Positions 1 through 11,282 of a DNA stretch of 64,000 nucleotides are shown here, one piece after another. Both the position numbers and the translations under genes were made by a program. Under the pieces are notes generated by a model that was not told the DNA's origin, did not search any database, and saw nothing but the letters and a program-made list of their open reading frames with translations. Source of the stretch: Tillus elongatus (Eukaryota > Arthropoda > Insecta > Coleoptera > Cleridae); contig OZ023262.1 of the NCBI GenBank assembly GCA_964006375.1, positions 93,790,476-93,854,475 of the forward strand, read 5' to 3'. Each line of letters begins with the position of its first letter. The stretch's first letter is position 1.

Positions 1-1990
1 TTGGAGGCTCTGTTACGGCTATTGCTTGCCAATGTATTGTTTTAGTGTATCCTGTAGCTTCGAAATTAATATTAGGTACTTTTGCTGTCTTACATTAGCT
101 TGAGGGTGGTCTGTTCCACATTTTAAAATACGTCGCAAGCCTAGTTCCCTAATGTGCAAACGTTCGTCTTTAGGCATACACAAAAGGACGTTTTCTGGGT
201 GTGCAAAATAGCCGTTGACTTTAATAATTTTGTCAACGATCTGCTTTAAATGTGGGGGTATGTATCGAGATATCTGAATTAAATTAAATAAATGCAGCGA
301 ACCGTACTTCATATCAGGTTTTAGCTTAATAGAAAACCAGATTGTTACATACACTTTTAATATATAGGTTGTTAAAATTTTCGATTCTTCAGATGGATTT
401 ATAGTTCCAATGTATAAGAGCAGAATCCTGTTGGCAGCTGTCAGCCATCTTGAACGTGCCAACTTTCCAGGTTGCTTCTGAGCTAAACCTTCTGAAATAA
501 CGCCATTTGATATGGCAACACTTATCTTTAAAAGATAATTCTGATCAGTGCTTAAAATGTTCGGACCTACTTCTGGAACTACTACGTTAATCTTTTTAAA
601 TGAAACAATTGGTAGTTCTTCGAAAGATTACTACTTGTCAATTACTACAATATATCCAGTTGGCCCAGTTGTTTCTCCATCCAAGTGTTTAATTAGGTGT
701 CGAAGTGGTAATGAATTACCGTGCAGCAGGCAAATTATCCACTGTAAGGATTTTACAGTTTCCGCTTCTAGATTACGAATAATGCCGTTGTGAATTCCCG
801 TATTGACAGCTGTTCCATCACATCCTATTGCGACTAAGTCAAACAAGTCCATTTGCTTTTGGAGAAATTGAAGCATATTTGTTGTAATGTTTTTAGCTGT
901 ACCTGAGGAAACTTCAAAATGGCCAAAATATTTTGAACCTGGTTCTGAAGTGAGTGCAATGTGCTATTCGACAATTGTTTTTCGATGGAAAGTGTCTCCT
1001 TCTTTAGTTTGAACTAGAGTCTTATCCTCCCTGCCGTCGAAATATATAGCATAAAAAAGATTATTATTGTGTTGTTCCTTTATTGTATTTCGTGCTCGCT
1101 TACGTTCTCGTCTAATTTTGCTTCGATCGATTATTTTATTTTTTTCTTCTTTTGAAATTAGTCCAACATCTTTTAGGACGGCGTTTGCTATTATCGCAGC
1201 TGATCTGTCTGAAACCCCCGTACGATAAGCTCGATAGAGTTAATCTCATCTGCGAAGTGCCTGGAATTGCCTGACAGGTTTTGACATTATCAACTTTATT
1301 AACAATATCTGGGCCATCTTTGGTTTTATTTAGATAGACATGGTTGTGGTCTTCTTCATCTTCAGGTATTAAAAATGTATTTGGTCCAGAAATCCCAGTT
1401 TCTGTTATGATAATACCAGGCATCGTTACTGTTTTGGTTCACTTTATTTCTAGAGAAAGTTCAATTTTTGTGGTTATTATAGCATCAACCGAACCAATAA
1501 CCATTTTTTCTGCTGGTTCTTTGATCTGTTAAAAACTCTTTTTCCCTGAAGGGTACTTTTATTTTGCACTTGCATAACAAAAAAACAACACATTTACAGG
1601 TTGAAGTGTCAAAAAGCCTACCTTATACAGTTTGTTTAAACTCTGCTATTTTGGTTAAGAGCACTTCACTATTCCTTGACTTTATAGGTTTTTTAATCTT
1701 TCGACTTTCTCATGATAACTTCTGATTAAATGTATGATTTGTTGATCCAAAATGTTTGGTATGGAGGATTTCGCCCATATTACTTTAATTTCAGCAAGTA
1801 AAATTGTTGATATATATGTCAACAGAGGCTCTGATTTAATTTGCGAAGCTTCCAATAAGGACTGCCGTATTAATAGATAGTTTGTCATAACGTCCGCGTA
1901 TGTCGGTAGCACATTGTTTTTAAATTTGGACGGAGCTCCAAACACAGGACACTTAAAACGTCTTTCCTCGTTTTTAGCATGATATTACCA
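1..1990 (-). pseudogene. decayed multicopy insect gene (GCDGT family)
   Basis: Four minus-strand pieces lie in the expected order: 1945-1682, 1423 to about 1215, about 1210-633, and 630-19. Recognisable motifs are GCDGTAVNTG, LQWIICLLH, LPLRHLIKHLDGETTGP and RSRWLTAANRIL. I recall these from a large family of uncharacterised, repeat-associated insect proteins; I cannot name a biochemical function. The copy is dead: a frame change near 1210-1230, in-frame stops at 966-964 and 633-631, and another frame change near the left edge. There the family's T-E-P-P stretch reads in a different frame at 1-25, so the gene probably runs off the window. The first two pieces share one frame and the last two share another. 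It may be a domesticated or transposon-derived family; that is an inference from copy number in other insects as I remember it. Confidence 0.6.
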
Positions 1991-2424
1991 CTTCCACAAC
2001 GTAAAAAAGTATTATTTTTGATATCGTCAACTGATAGTAATCAAACTAACAAAACACACACGTACAAGTTAAAACCTGTCGTAGAACTGACCAAATGAGC
2101 CTTTTGTGAGTGGGCCCGAGAGCGCCGAATTTAAAGTAGTGGGGGCACCGGTAAACAACAAGCGATCGCTTTCAAATTTTAAAGGGGTTAATAACCCGCT
2201 ACTATTATACTTTTCCGCATACAGGAGTTTAAAATTTTAAAAGTTGATATTTTCGTTCCACCCTAAATGTTCCCGAACCAAACGCAAGATAATAATATTC
2301 TTCAAGATCGACGACGTTATCGGAGCTGCAGAATATTAAATTTTAGAAAATATGTAGGGCAATGGAAGTTTAGTTCACTATCAAATTAAACACCAAGTTC
2401 ACCAGGTCCAAGTCGAACTCAGCA
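1991..2424. other. non-coding, nothing recognised
   Basis: Between the decayed gene and the first transposon end I see no supported ORF or repeat. The stretch is the left flank of the TIR element. Its last bases (CAGCA before 2425) do not match the right flank of the element. Confidence 0.5.
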
Positions 2425-3064
2425 CTTCCTTGCAAAGGCAGAACAGTCTATTTGCAAAAACGTGAATTTGATAAAATGGACATTTTACAACTTTTGTCCG
2501 CCAATTAAAATATATAAAGTATGTGGAATCCAAACTTAGTAAATATTATTAACGGCTATTTCAATAATCATGTGTTATAATTTCTGCTAAGTTGATAAGG
2601 TTTTAAGGTTATTATAGCTTATTTTATAGTTTGCCTTAGTTATTAAATACATACAACACTATATCATAAAATGGCAGAAGAATCTAATATACATTAGATT
2701 TTTTTGCCTATGTATGATATATCATTATGTCTTGATAAAACAACGGGATTCATCATCTAATGTACTTTAGCTATTTTCACATAACAAAAAAGGAATAGTT
2801 TCAAAGCGAAATGGTTTTAAAAATAAAAGCGGAAAATATCTATTTTAAATATTGATGTATTTGGAAAATTAACTTAAACAAATTAACTATTCTAAAATTG
2901 TAACGAACAAAATGAAATTAAAAGAATAAACAAGACAAAAGAACATACTACATCAATTTCTTTAAATGCCTTCGTTCAGTAGATCACGGGCATTATTATT
3001 ATCAGGAAGATTAATCCAGAATGGTCTTCTAGACTCCATCATTTTGGGAACTAATTTATTTACT
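2425..3064. repeat. extra 640-bp copy of the TIR element's left end
   Basis: Positions 2425-3064 repeat 3065-3704 with about six differences by eye (about 1%). The copy starts exactly at the element tip (CTTCCTTGCAAAGGC) and stops inside the last exon of the element's gene, where 3061-3064 butts directly onto the tip of the full element at 3065. It therefore contains one TIR, the subterminal motifs and about the last 100 bp of coding sequence. Replication slippage could give a tandem repeat, but the boundary at the tip points to an aberrant transposition product. Confidence 0.85.
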
Positions 3065-3090
3065 CTTCCTTGCAAAGGCAGAACAGTCTA
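3065..3090 (+). repeat. left TIR of the element
   Basis: The tip CTTCCTTGCAAAGGCAGAAC is followed by AGTCTA. It matches the right tip in inverse orientation with few differences. An identical copy sits 640 bp to the left at 2425. Confidence 0.75.
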
Positions 3091-3601
3091 TTTGCAAAAA
3101 CGTGAATTTGATAAAATGGACATTTTACAACTTTTGTCCGCCAATTAAAATATATAAAATATGTGGAATCCAAACTTAGTAAATATTATTAACGACTATT
3201 TCAATAATCATGTGTTATAATTTCTGCTAAGTTGATAAGGTTTTAAGGTTATTATAGCTTATTTTATAGTTTGCCTTAGTTATTAAATACATACAACACT
3301 ATATCATAAAATGGCAGAAGAATCTAATATACATTAGATTTTTTTGCCTATGTATGATATATCATTATGTCTTGATAAAACAACGGGATTCATCATCTAA
3401 TGTACTTTAGCTATTTTCACATAACAAAAAAGGAACGGTTTCAAAGCGAAATGGTTTTAAAAATAAAAGCGGAAAATATCTATTTTAAATATTGATGTAT
3501 TTGGAAAATTTACTTAAACAAATTAACTATTCTAAAATTGTAACGAACAAAATGAAATTAAAAGAATAAACAAGACAAAAGAACATACTACATCAATTTC
3601 T

Positions 3602-6600
3602 TTAAATACCTTCGTTCAGTAGATCACGGGCATTATTATTATCAGGAAGATTAATCCAGAATGGTCTTCTAGACTCCATCATTTTGGGAACTAATTTATT
3701 TACTATCGTCTCCTTTTTAGCAGTACAAATTCCTCTTGCAGCTTGAATATGTTGAGGTAATAACAAACTAGCATTTTTCTTTAACACATTGCTAATGCAA
3801 TTGTAGTTACCATCATAGTCAGTTCTTACGTACAAACATTCTGATCCTTTTATGAATTTTAAAGCCACAATATCTTTAAAATATGGTAATTGGTCATTAG
3901 GGGTTTGTTCCGAATTGTTTTTTCTGTTGAAAGATTTCAACTTATTTTCTATTTTTAAAAAATCATTATATTGCATTTCTACAATATTCATGCGGGAGGA
4001 AGCTTTTTTGCAACACTCCCTGAAATCTGGAAAATCTTCCACATTTCCCATCCTCCTTACAGCTTGTTCAATTTTTCCATGCAGACCATCGGCGGCCATA
4101 TAAGTGTGACCTGATATTAAGTATTTTAGTGATATACTTTTCGTGGTACATAAGTCAGAGTTTATGTATGATAATATGGCAGAAATTAATATATTATTCT
4201 TATTCTGTCCACTACAATTATCTAACCAAAGTATAACATGTTCTGCATCTCTGTTACATTGCAAAAATTTCCAAAATGAAGACGCTATATCTTCGGCCCG
4301 CCTCCCCGCTATTGCTTCGTGCCAGAGTACACAATAATGTTCGTATTTTTTTGCCATAGCGGCAAAGGTTTCGTTGAACACTACAAGTCGTGATGTGAAA
4401 AAGGAATCCTTTACGTTGGGCATCCTTGGTAAGAGAAATACTTTCTGGAGATCAGCAGTATAAACTTGAAAAATATTTAACTCAGCTGATAATTTTGCAT
4501 CTGCTCTGTACTGGGACCTCACTATTTCAACCTTAAAAAAACAGAAAACAACTATTAAGGTTACACATAATATGAGAAATAATCACACATAAATTGTGTA
4601 AAACTGTGTGGTATTAAAATGCCATTAAAATATAAATAGATGTTAGTGAAAAAAATATAATTTGACAATCTAACCTGACTAAACACAATCTAAATGAGGT
4701 CGAAGTTATTAACAGTATATATTACTATGCCGTTTAAAAGTAGTAAACCTACAGCGAAACATTTCTACCGGTTTATAATTTCTAGAAATACGAAATATTA
4801 GATACCTACCTGTTTCAAATGTGCTTCCTTTAACTTTAAATTGTCTTCTGTTGGATTCATATCCATTTCTATGCAAAAGCCGCATTTATCCGCTTCAAGA
4901 TTATAAAAACCAATATTTAAATCGTCAACAGTCTGCCTATATTTCTCGTAAGATAAATTCATATCATTTTTTTCTTTAAAATCGTTATACATATATTTTA
5001 TTGTCAAATCCGGGGGCAAATATATTCTGTTTGGAGCATGAATTCGCCTATAATGAGAAGGCTTTGGATTAAAACTTCTAATATGATCTCTTATAGGTGT
5101 TGCAGGTATTTTATTTCCTGGCTCGTGTCTTCCCCTTTGATCTTTTCTAGGTATTAACAATTTTGTTCCATGATCATCTTTCGAAGCTTTAGATAAACTC
5201 TGAAGTACACTGGTGCCTTTGTAACCCAACGTATCAAGAAAAAATTTTTGACACACTTCTACTCTGTCGTTATTTTGGTCAAGGTAATATTTTCTAGTAT
5301 AGTTCCTTTTAGTACCTTGAACTTTTCGCTTCGCACACATTTCAGTTATTCGGCTTGATAACCAAATGGTCTTATCATTTTTAGACATATTCCAAAATTG
5401 GTTATTGATATTTTGTCTTTTTTCCTTGTTTATTTTTTTGTCACATTCTTTTGTTTTACGATTACACGCCTTGTCTATAATCGGGTGCTTGTTTTTAGCA
5501 TTTACTTGCTTTTCCGTCTCGGTTCTGGCTCTTTTTTTAGCAATGTTTTGCGAGGCAATTCTTAACTGCTCCTGTTGATCACTATGGCCTAGTAGTCCTG
5601 AATGTTCCTTGATATTCCCGGTATTTGCTGTATTTTCTATATCCCCGTGTGCTTCTTCTTCACTATGGCCTAGAAGTCCTGAATGTTCTTTAATATTCCC
5701 GGTATTTGCTGTAATTTCTATACCCCTGTGTGCTTCTTCTTGATGGTGTGTTATATTATTGTTATCCCCATTTAAACATTCACTGTTAGATACTACTCCT
5801 ATACTTGGCATACATGCTGATGAATTTGATTTGAGTGTAAATAGAGAAATAATTTGAGCAGGAATGGCATCTTGATATTCCTCTGGATCATTGCCATTTG
5901 AAATATTAAATAATTTTTTTTAACGAAATCAACTCTGCGCTTCTTTATAACAACATCTTGATTTTCAGAATCGGTTGAACTGTACTCTTCATCGGATTGC
6001 AAATTAAGTTGATAAGTTTTGGATTCAGAAAAGTCAATCTCTTCCTTTTCGTGTTCATTATTTTCGTGTTCCTGAAATAATAAATAATTATCTAAATAAA
6101 GAAAAATGTAATATACCACATTGTTAAAGCGGGATTAAAAGTATAAAATAGTTTATATGATCGCATTTAAAATTTAAAACGAAAAACTTTCGTTTTAATA
6201 CTCAATAATAATAAAATCTCTTACAATGATATATCAGTCGACTTACGACTATGTATTTAAAATACATGTTAGGTACTTCTCACAGAAGTACTGGGCCTGG
6301 GTAGTAATCCAGGCTCTTGATAGAGCGTTATTATAAAACACTTAAATTAGTTTATTTGAATTATATAAGAATATCTCAAAAATATTAAACAAAAAACAAA
6401 AATAAAGTTCGTAAAAACATACGGATGTATTTTTGTTGAGTAGGTAGGTATCAAGTTTCGTAAACGACTTGATTTAGTATGATTCGTTTGGAATGTTTTT
6501 ATAAACACTATACAACAATAGAGCGCAACTTATACTGCTTACTTTTAGGGTGAACCTAACCTTTACGTATAAAATTTAATGTACCTACGTATAAACAAAG

Positions 6601-6680
6601 ACAAGTATTCTACTTACCATATTATTTTTCTCAAATACATGCTTTCCCAATTGGGCAATTCTCTGAGCCCTAGAAAGCAT
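3602..6680 (-). CDS. three-exon DUF7869-like protein, candidate transposase
   Basis: Exon 1 is 6680-6618 (ATG then 20 codons, donor GTAAGT). Exon 2 is 6071-4810 (acceptor TTTCAG, donor GTAGGT). Exon 3 is 4531-3602 (acceptor TTTTAAG, stop TAA at 3604-3602). All junctions keep frame and read through, giving about 750 residues. The N-terminal third is acidic, then Lys/Glu-rich, and carries a 25-residue internal duplication (HSGLLGHS twice). A CGFC pair lies near the end of exon 2. Exon 3 has LWLDNCSGQNKN, SGHTYMAADGLHGKIEQ and a C-terminal basic region. These resemble the DUF7869 family in multicopy insect proteins, named from memory. Asp and His/Glu residues there could be metal ligands, but that is inference. 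One base is missing in an A8 run near 5912-5919, so exon 2 is frameshifted as written. It is the sole large gene between the TIRs. Confidence 0.7.
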
Positions 6681-7296
6681 TTTATTAAGATACACTGACT
6701 TAATTACTTTTATTAATAGATACACTGCACAGTAAGCAAAAACAGCAATCTCAAACGTTATGTTATGATTCGAAATTGTAAAAAATGGAGATGGCAGCGT
6801 TTATACCGGCTAGTTGCGACTGCGCGCGGCTACTACATTCCAACGGCAAAAGAATTTAGTGGCTGTTAACACTTTGTCTATTCACACGAATTTTCAGGTC
6901 CTTGCAAAGGCAAAACAATCTAATGTATGAAGTGTCAGTCGAAACAAAGGCGAAATAGTCTAATATACAATAGATTATTCCTAAATACACCAACCACCAA
7001 AGGCAAAACAATCTAATGTATATTAGCTTCTTCTGCCATGGTTTCAATGCACAGTAATAACTAGTAACAAGTATTTATTGTACATTAAACTGTTTTGACT
7101 TTGTATTTTTTTATAAAATATGTTCATTAGATTCCTTTGCCTTGGGATTGTCAGTAATGTCCTCACAATAGACTGTTTTGTCGACGACTTAACTTTAAAA
7201 CGTATTATCTTAGGAATGTGATTTCTATAACAAAATGTAGCGCTCCTTTCGCGCATGACATTTATGACAAAATATGCAAATGGACAATTTTGCGAT

Positions 7297-7322
7297 TAGA
7301 CTCTTTTGCCTTTGCAGGGAAG
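7297..7322 (-). repeat. right TIR of the element
   Basis: Read on the minus strand it begins CTTCCCTGCAAAGGCAAAAG then AGTCTA, the inverse partner of the left tip. The motif repeats inward at about 7123-7148, 6991-7015, 6936-6960 and 6899-6925. Confidence 0.75.
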
Positions 7323-8742
7323 CGCATACAGTGGACATCAAACATAATATGAGACGTAAATTTACATATTGTTCTGAGACTACTTCCTTATCACTGTACA
7401 TCACGATTATACACATTATTTGGAAGTATTTGAATAAAGGATTAGTTTGATTTGTACACAATGTGTATTATTACATCTACGGTCTCCAAATTACCAAGTC
7501 TCCAGTTACCTTAAAACCCTTTTTCCCTTTTGTGTTCACCAGTAGCGACAATTTTGACGATTAGAATGTCCGTGAATTGTAAAACTGTAGTCATCAGGAA
7601 ATATTCTTAACTAACATTTCCATCATTTGGTGACAAAAAGACGATTTTTTTCAAGATCGTCTTCCATGGGTTTATTAGTGTGTATCAACTTATAGGGATG
7701 TATTTTTTTCTTTTAATATTCGAATAATCGAATAATGGTTCGCATACAATGTCGTGGCTGCTCGTCTACCCGAAGTATGTGGGTTTTCTCTTAGTTTACA
7801 GAGTTCAGTTCTGATATATGACAACGTTTTTAACAAGTGAAGGTGTGTGAAATTTACCAAAACACCTTGATTATTTTCAGAGATACATTTTTTTTTTACT
7901 TTTAAATTTTACAGAATTTTTCTGTCTTAGAAAATATTTATGAGGCTTAGCTACAATAAGGCGCTTGCATCGTCTAGACTATCACTTTTTTTATTGAAAC
8001 ACATGACTTATCAAATGGTTTCAAAGGTTTAAAGAACCTTGTATATTGTAAAAAATACTGAAATGCATCAACATCAATTACAAATTGTACAGTCTTATAT
8101 AAAGCCAATAAAATGTTAATTGTAATAATGTTCTGATAGAATACATAAAAAAGGGAGTACAAAAAGAATAGCCTGTCTAAAGAGTCGTTAGAACAATCGT
8201 AATAATAATTTAATTCGCTGATAGTATATGTGAAAATTATTCTTAGATTAAAAGCACGTTGGTATAACGGTTGATTTATTACCCAGGTTTATATAAATAC
8301 ATTCACAGGCAATGCGCTAATTCTGCCACCAAGCATGGCCTTTATTTCAGGAAAGGAACAAAGTTGTGGACTTGCTTGCATGCAAATATGTGGCATGATT
8401 CTGTTTTTACGCATAAATCAATTTGCGATATAATTTCCACCATATAGACAAATATAACTTTAATTGTACTTTTCAGTGGCGAATGAATAACATTTTTAAT
8501 GAAATTAGATAGAGAGATAAGCAGTAATAAATATTTATTTGATTTGCATGCAGATGCCTGACTTCATTAGTCGTAAAATTATACAGACATAGAGCAAAAA
8601 GTAGACGCAAATCAAAACCTAGGTATTTTAGCGCCTTAAAAGAATATCCAAGCACACTATATCAATAGTAAAACTAAGACAAGATATAGTTTAAAAAAAA
8701 TAGTTAAAGCAGGCATCAATCTGGTTACCGGTATAGCTTATA
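7323..8742. other. non-coding, AT-rich
   Basis: Only short ORFs with no family resemblance, on both strands. I see no RNA gene and no tandem repeat. The first bases are the right flank of the TIR element. Confidence 0.5.
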
Positions 8743-9020
8743 CAGTGTGTCCCAAACTGGATGGGAATGTATTGCTATCTCCGTTATTATTTGAGATAGG
8801 GAGACGGTTAAATTGGCAATGTTTTGTAGAATTTCATGCTCGTTCCAAATGTGACTAAATTTTGACTCAGACTCGTGAAAAACTGAGAAAAACAGACAAT
8901 TTTAACACGTTGTAATTAAAAAACTAAGCATCTGCGGACCCATGTTTATTTAAAAATAGTCTTATATTTTTTTTTTGCTGAATGTGCACCTGTAACATAG
9001 ACCATCATTTTTGAAACACC

Positions 9021-9023
<3 letters not shown>
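8743..9023. mobile_element. mariner-type MITE (281 bp)
   Basis: The left end is CAGTGTGTCCCAAACTGG and the right end read inversely is CAGGGTGTTTCAAA, each flanked by TA. The left 110 bp match the 5' end of the broken mariner at 15594, so this is probably a non-autonomous relative or an internally deleted copy. The right TA merges with the (TA)n tract that follows. Confidence 0.65.
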
Positions 9024-9107
<84 letters not shown>

Positions 9108-9345
9108 TCAAACCGATATCTCAAAAAATAATGGGCCGATTTTGATAAAATTTTCTAGGTACCTTCCCTTGGCAAGTGGCTTGGGCAAGTTAGCCAGGAA
9201 GATCGGCCAGATTCTCTTGGTCCATTTTTTTGTTTTCTTTCGGAAAAATTTATATCTCCGGAAATAACACAGTAAGGGCAACCACATTTGGTGCACTTCT
9301 TTGTATTATAAAGAGTGAACTGCGAACCAAGACTTAGGTCTGTAT
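9024..9345 (+). repeat. TA-core repeat copy, partial
   Basis: A (TA)n tract at 9024-9102 is followed by the family's conserved flank, including AATAATGGGCCGATTTTGAT and GCCAGGAAGATCGGCC. The other flank (CCGGATATGGGTTCTAGG side) is missing; a MITE sits there instead. Confidence 0.7.
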
Positions 9346-9369
9346 ACTTACATAACAAAAAGTTATAGA

Positions 9370-10655
9370 CATAAATAAAAATTTTAACAAAATGGAAAAC
9401 CGACTTCACAAAAAAATATTCTAAAACAAAAAATGCACTAAAAAGTAAAAAATAATTGCGTATTCTTCTGTCTACAACTTACAATCAACTTATTTTTTCC
9501 ACCCAATGTACGATCTAAGCATTTACCACGCAAGAATGTAGGTACCCACTTAAACTTAACCTCTAACTCAACACATAACTATGACTAACAAACAATTATC
9601 AAAACATTTATTTAGAGTTCACCTAAGCAGAAAGTTTTAAATATATGTGTAGACTGTTAAAAGACAATCAAATTATTAGGATCATATAATGTAAAATTAT
9701 TGTTATTTTTGGAGTCGGTGTCAGCCAAGATGGGTTTGTAACTACTTAAACATGAAATGTCTTACTTTACTATATAACAATTGGCATACACACTTTACAC
9801 ACATAGACGCGGCGCCGGCGAGTCGATTGCGCGCGCGCGCCCGGAAGAATGGTTGGAGGGATATAACCGAGTGAGCGAGGCAAACGCGTACGCCGGCCAT
9901 ACGCCAGTCAGTCAAGAGATGATGAGAAGCGATAGGAGTTAGTTGATTATAAACCGATTGCGATTCTTTTTCATTCTACACCGTCTTTCTTAAGATAATT
10001 CTTTATGTTTATTATTATAGCTACATTTTCGTATCAATGTTGCTTGATATTGTCGTATTAAATTTCATTTGTAAATAGGCTGAATTAGGTAATGGTACTT
10101 TGCCTTGAGAGACGTATTGTCACAGCATAATATCTTATTTAAGTTCATTTGTAAATAGGTTTAATAAGGTATTGGTATATTGTCGTTCCAAGGTCTCAGG
10201 ATATTGTCACAGTATATTGTATAAAATTTCATTTTTAAAATAGATTTCATAAGGTTTTCTCGTATTATTAATGTAAGGTATATTGTCATATTTCCTTGGC
10301 TGACACCGACTCCAAAAATAACAATAATTTTACATTATATGATCCTAATAATTTGATTGTCTTTTAACAGTCTACACATATATTTAAAACTTTCTGCTTA
10401 GGTGAACGCTAAATAAATGTTTTGATAATTGTTTGTTAGTCATAGTTATGTGTTGAGTTAGAGGTTAAGTTTAAGTGGGTACCTACATTCTTGCGTGGTA
10501 AATGCTTAAATCGTACATTGGGTGGAAAAAATAAGTTGATTGTAAGTTGTAGACAGAGGAATACGCAATTATTTTTTACTTTTTAGTGCATTTTTTGTTT
10601 TAGAATATTTTTTTTGTGAAGTCGGTTTTCCATTTTGTTAAAATTTTTATTTATT
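9370..10655. mobile_element. foldback element with about 360-bp inverted arms
   Basis: The left arm 9370-9728 and right arm 10296-10655 are near-perfect inverted copies, beginning outside with AAAATGGAAAACCGACTTC and ending inside with GGAGTCGGTGTCAGCC. The 567-bp centre has a strikingly GC-rich, CpG-rich block at about 9805-9905 in an otherwise AT-rich region. It also has three imperfect repeats of about 80 bp (10058-10290) sharing TTCATTTGTAAATAGG. No ORF of note is inside. The size and structure suit a foldback or long-TIR non-autonomous transposon. What mobilises it is unknown. Confidence 0.8.
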
Positions 10656-11165
10656 TCTTTATTTTTAGTGAATCTGAAGCTTTATATTTGTTTTAAATAG
10701 TCCCAATATGAGTAGACCTACTAAACGCGCTGCTCATATGAGAGCGCCGTTTAAATAAGACCAACGAAGAAGAGGAGAAACGCCTATCTCAAAATAGGAA
10801 ATCCACCTCCAGGGCCATTTAAAAAGAGACTTGTGAAGAGCGCAAAAATAGACTTTCGAAAATGCAGGCTTACATGAAAAAAGTTTTGAACAAGGAAAAT
10901 TTCCAAAAACGTACTCAACGTCTCGGCTTGACCCACGATCGTCAATCCAATGAGAGGAAAGCGCAACGTGCCCACCATCATCAATGTAGTCGAAGTCAAT
11001 TAAATACGCATTATTAAGGATAACTGAAACACTATTGGTCAGATCTTGATCACATTTATATGAGACCACACGAGAAACACCAGCTCTCACATAAAAGAAG
11101 AATCATCAAAATAGGTTCAACTAGAAAAAAGTTCTGAGATAACACACAAGAACATCATCAATGTA
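10656..11165. repeat. interspersed repeat with remnant Arg/Gln-rich frame
   Basis: A plus-strand frame at about 10770-10960, with stops, reads peptides such as RTQRLGLTHDRQSNERKAQR with spaced E-E-R/R-L patterns. This recalls the N-terminal repeats of Helitron proteins, but weakly. It leads into a shared tail at about 10970-11135: AATACGCATTATTAAGGATAA, then CATCAAAATAGGTTCAACTA. The same tail recurs at 11155-11280 and 14605-14850. The long minus-strand ORFs here are probably shadows. Confidence 0.35.
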
Positions 11166-11282
11166 GTCGAAGTCAATTAAATACGCATTATTAAGGATAA
11201 CTCAAAAAGTAGATCAGATTCTGATCACATTTATATGGGACCACACGACAAGCACCAGCTTTCAAATAAATAAAAAAAACTC
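11155..11282 (+). repeat. second copy of the AATACGCATTATTAAGG repeat tail
   Basis: It shares with 10975-11090 and 14610-14735 the blocks AATACGCATTATTAAGGATA and TATGGGACCACACGA. Here it stops at the next repeat, before the CATCAAAAT.GGTTCA part. Confidence 0.65.

Larger units (their letters stand above)
3065..7322 (-). mobile_element. TIR DNA transposon with a spliced DUF7869-like gene
   Basis: The two tips are inverted: CTTCCTTGCAAAGGCAGAAC at 3065 and CTTCCCTGCAAAGGCAAAAG read on the minus strand from 7322. A second inverted pair lies inside: ATGGCAGAAGAATCTAATAT near 3310 against the complement of about 7000-7042. The motif AAAGGCAAAACAATCTAAT recurs in both ends, near 6900, 6940, 6995, 7125 (inverted) and 7300 (inverted), and on the left at 3065-3085 and about 3326-3354. 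This layout suits transposase-binding sites. The only substantial gene inside is the minus-strand spliced gene at 3602-6680. No convincing target duplication is visible outside the tips. Length is 4258 bp. I cannot assign it to a named superfamily. Confidence 0.7.

Noticed and set aside
2966..3148. Plus-strand 60-codon ORF over the duplication junction
   Set aside because: It is the reverse of the last exon joined by chance to the transposon tip; present only because of the duplication.
2418..7329. Target-site duplication for the DUF7869-like TIR element
   Set aside because: The flanks (CAGCA on the left, CGCAT on the right) do not match for any reasonable choice of tip; the site may be rearranged.
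9805..9905. CpG-rich block as a host gene promoter
   Set aside because: It lies between the arms of a mobile element and no gene follows on either side.
10734..11090. 118-codon minus-strand ORF as a gene
   Set aside because: It covers a repeat that recurs at 11155 and 14605 and shows no protein family; the opposite strand has the more plausible coding remnant.
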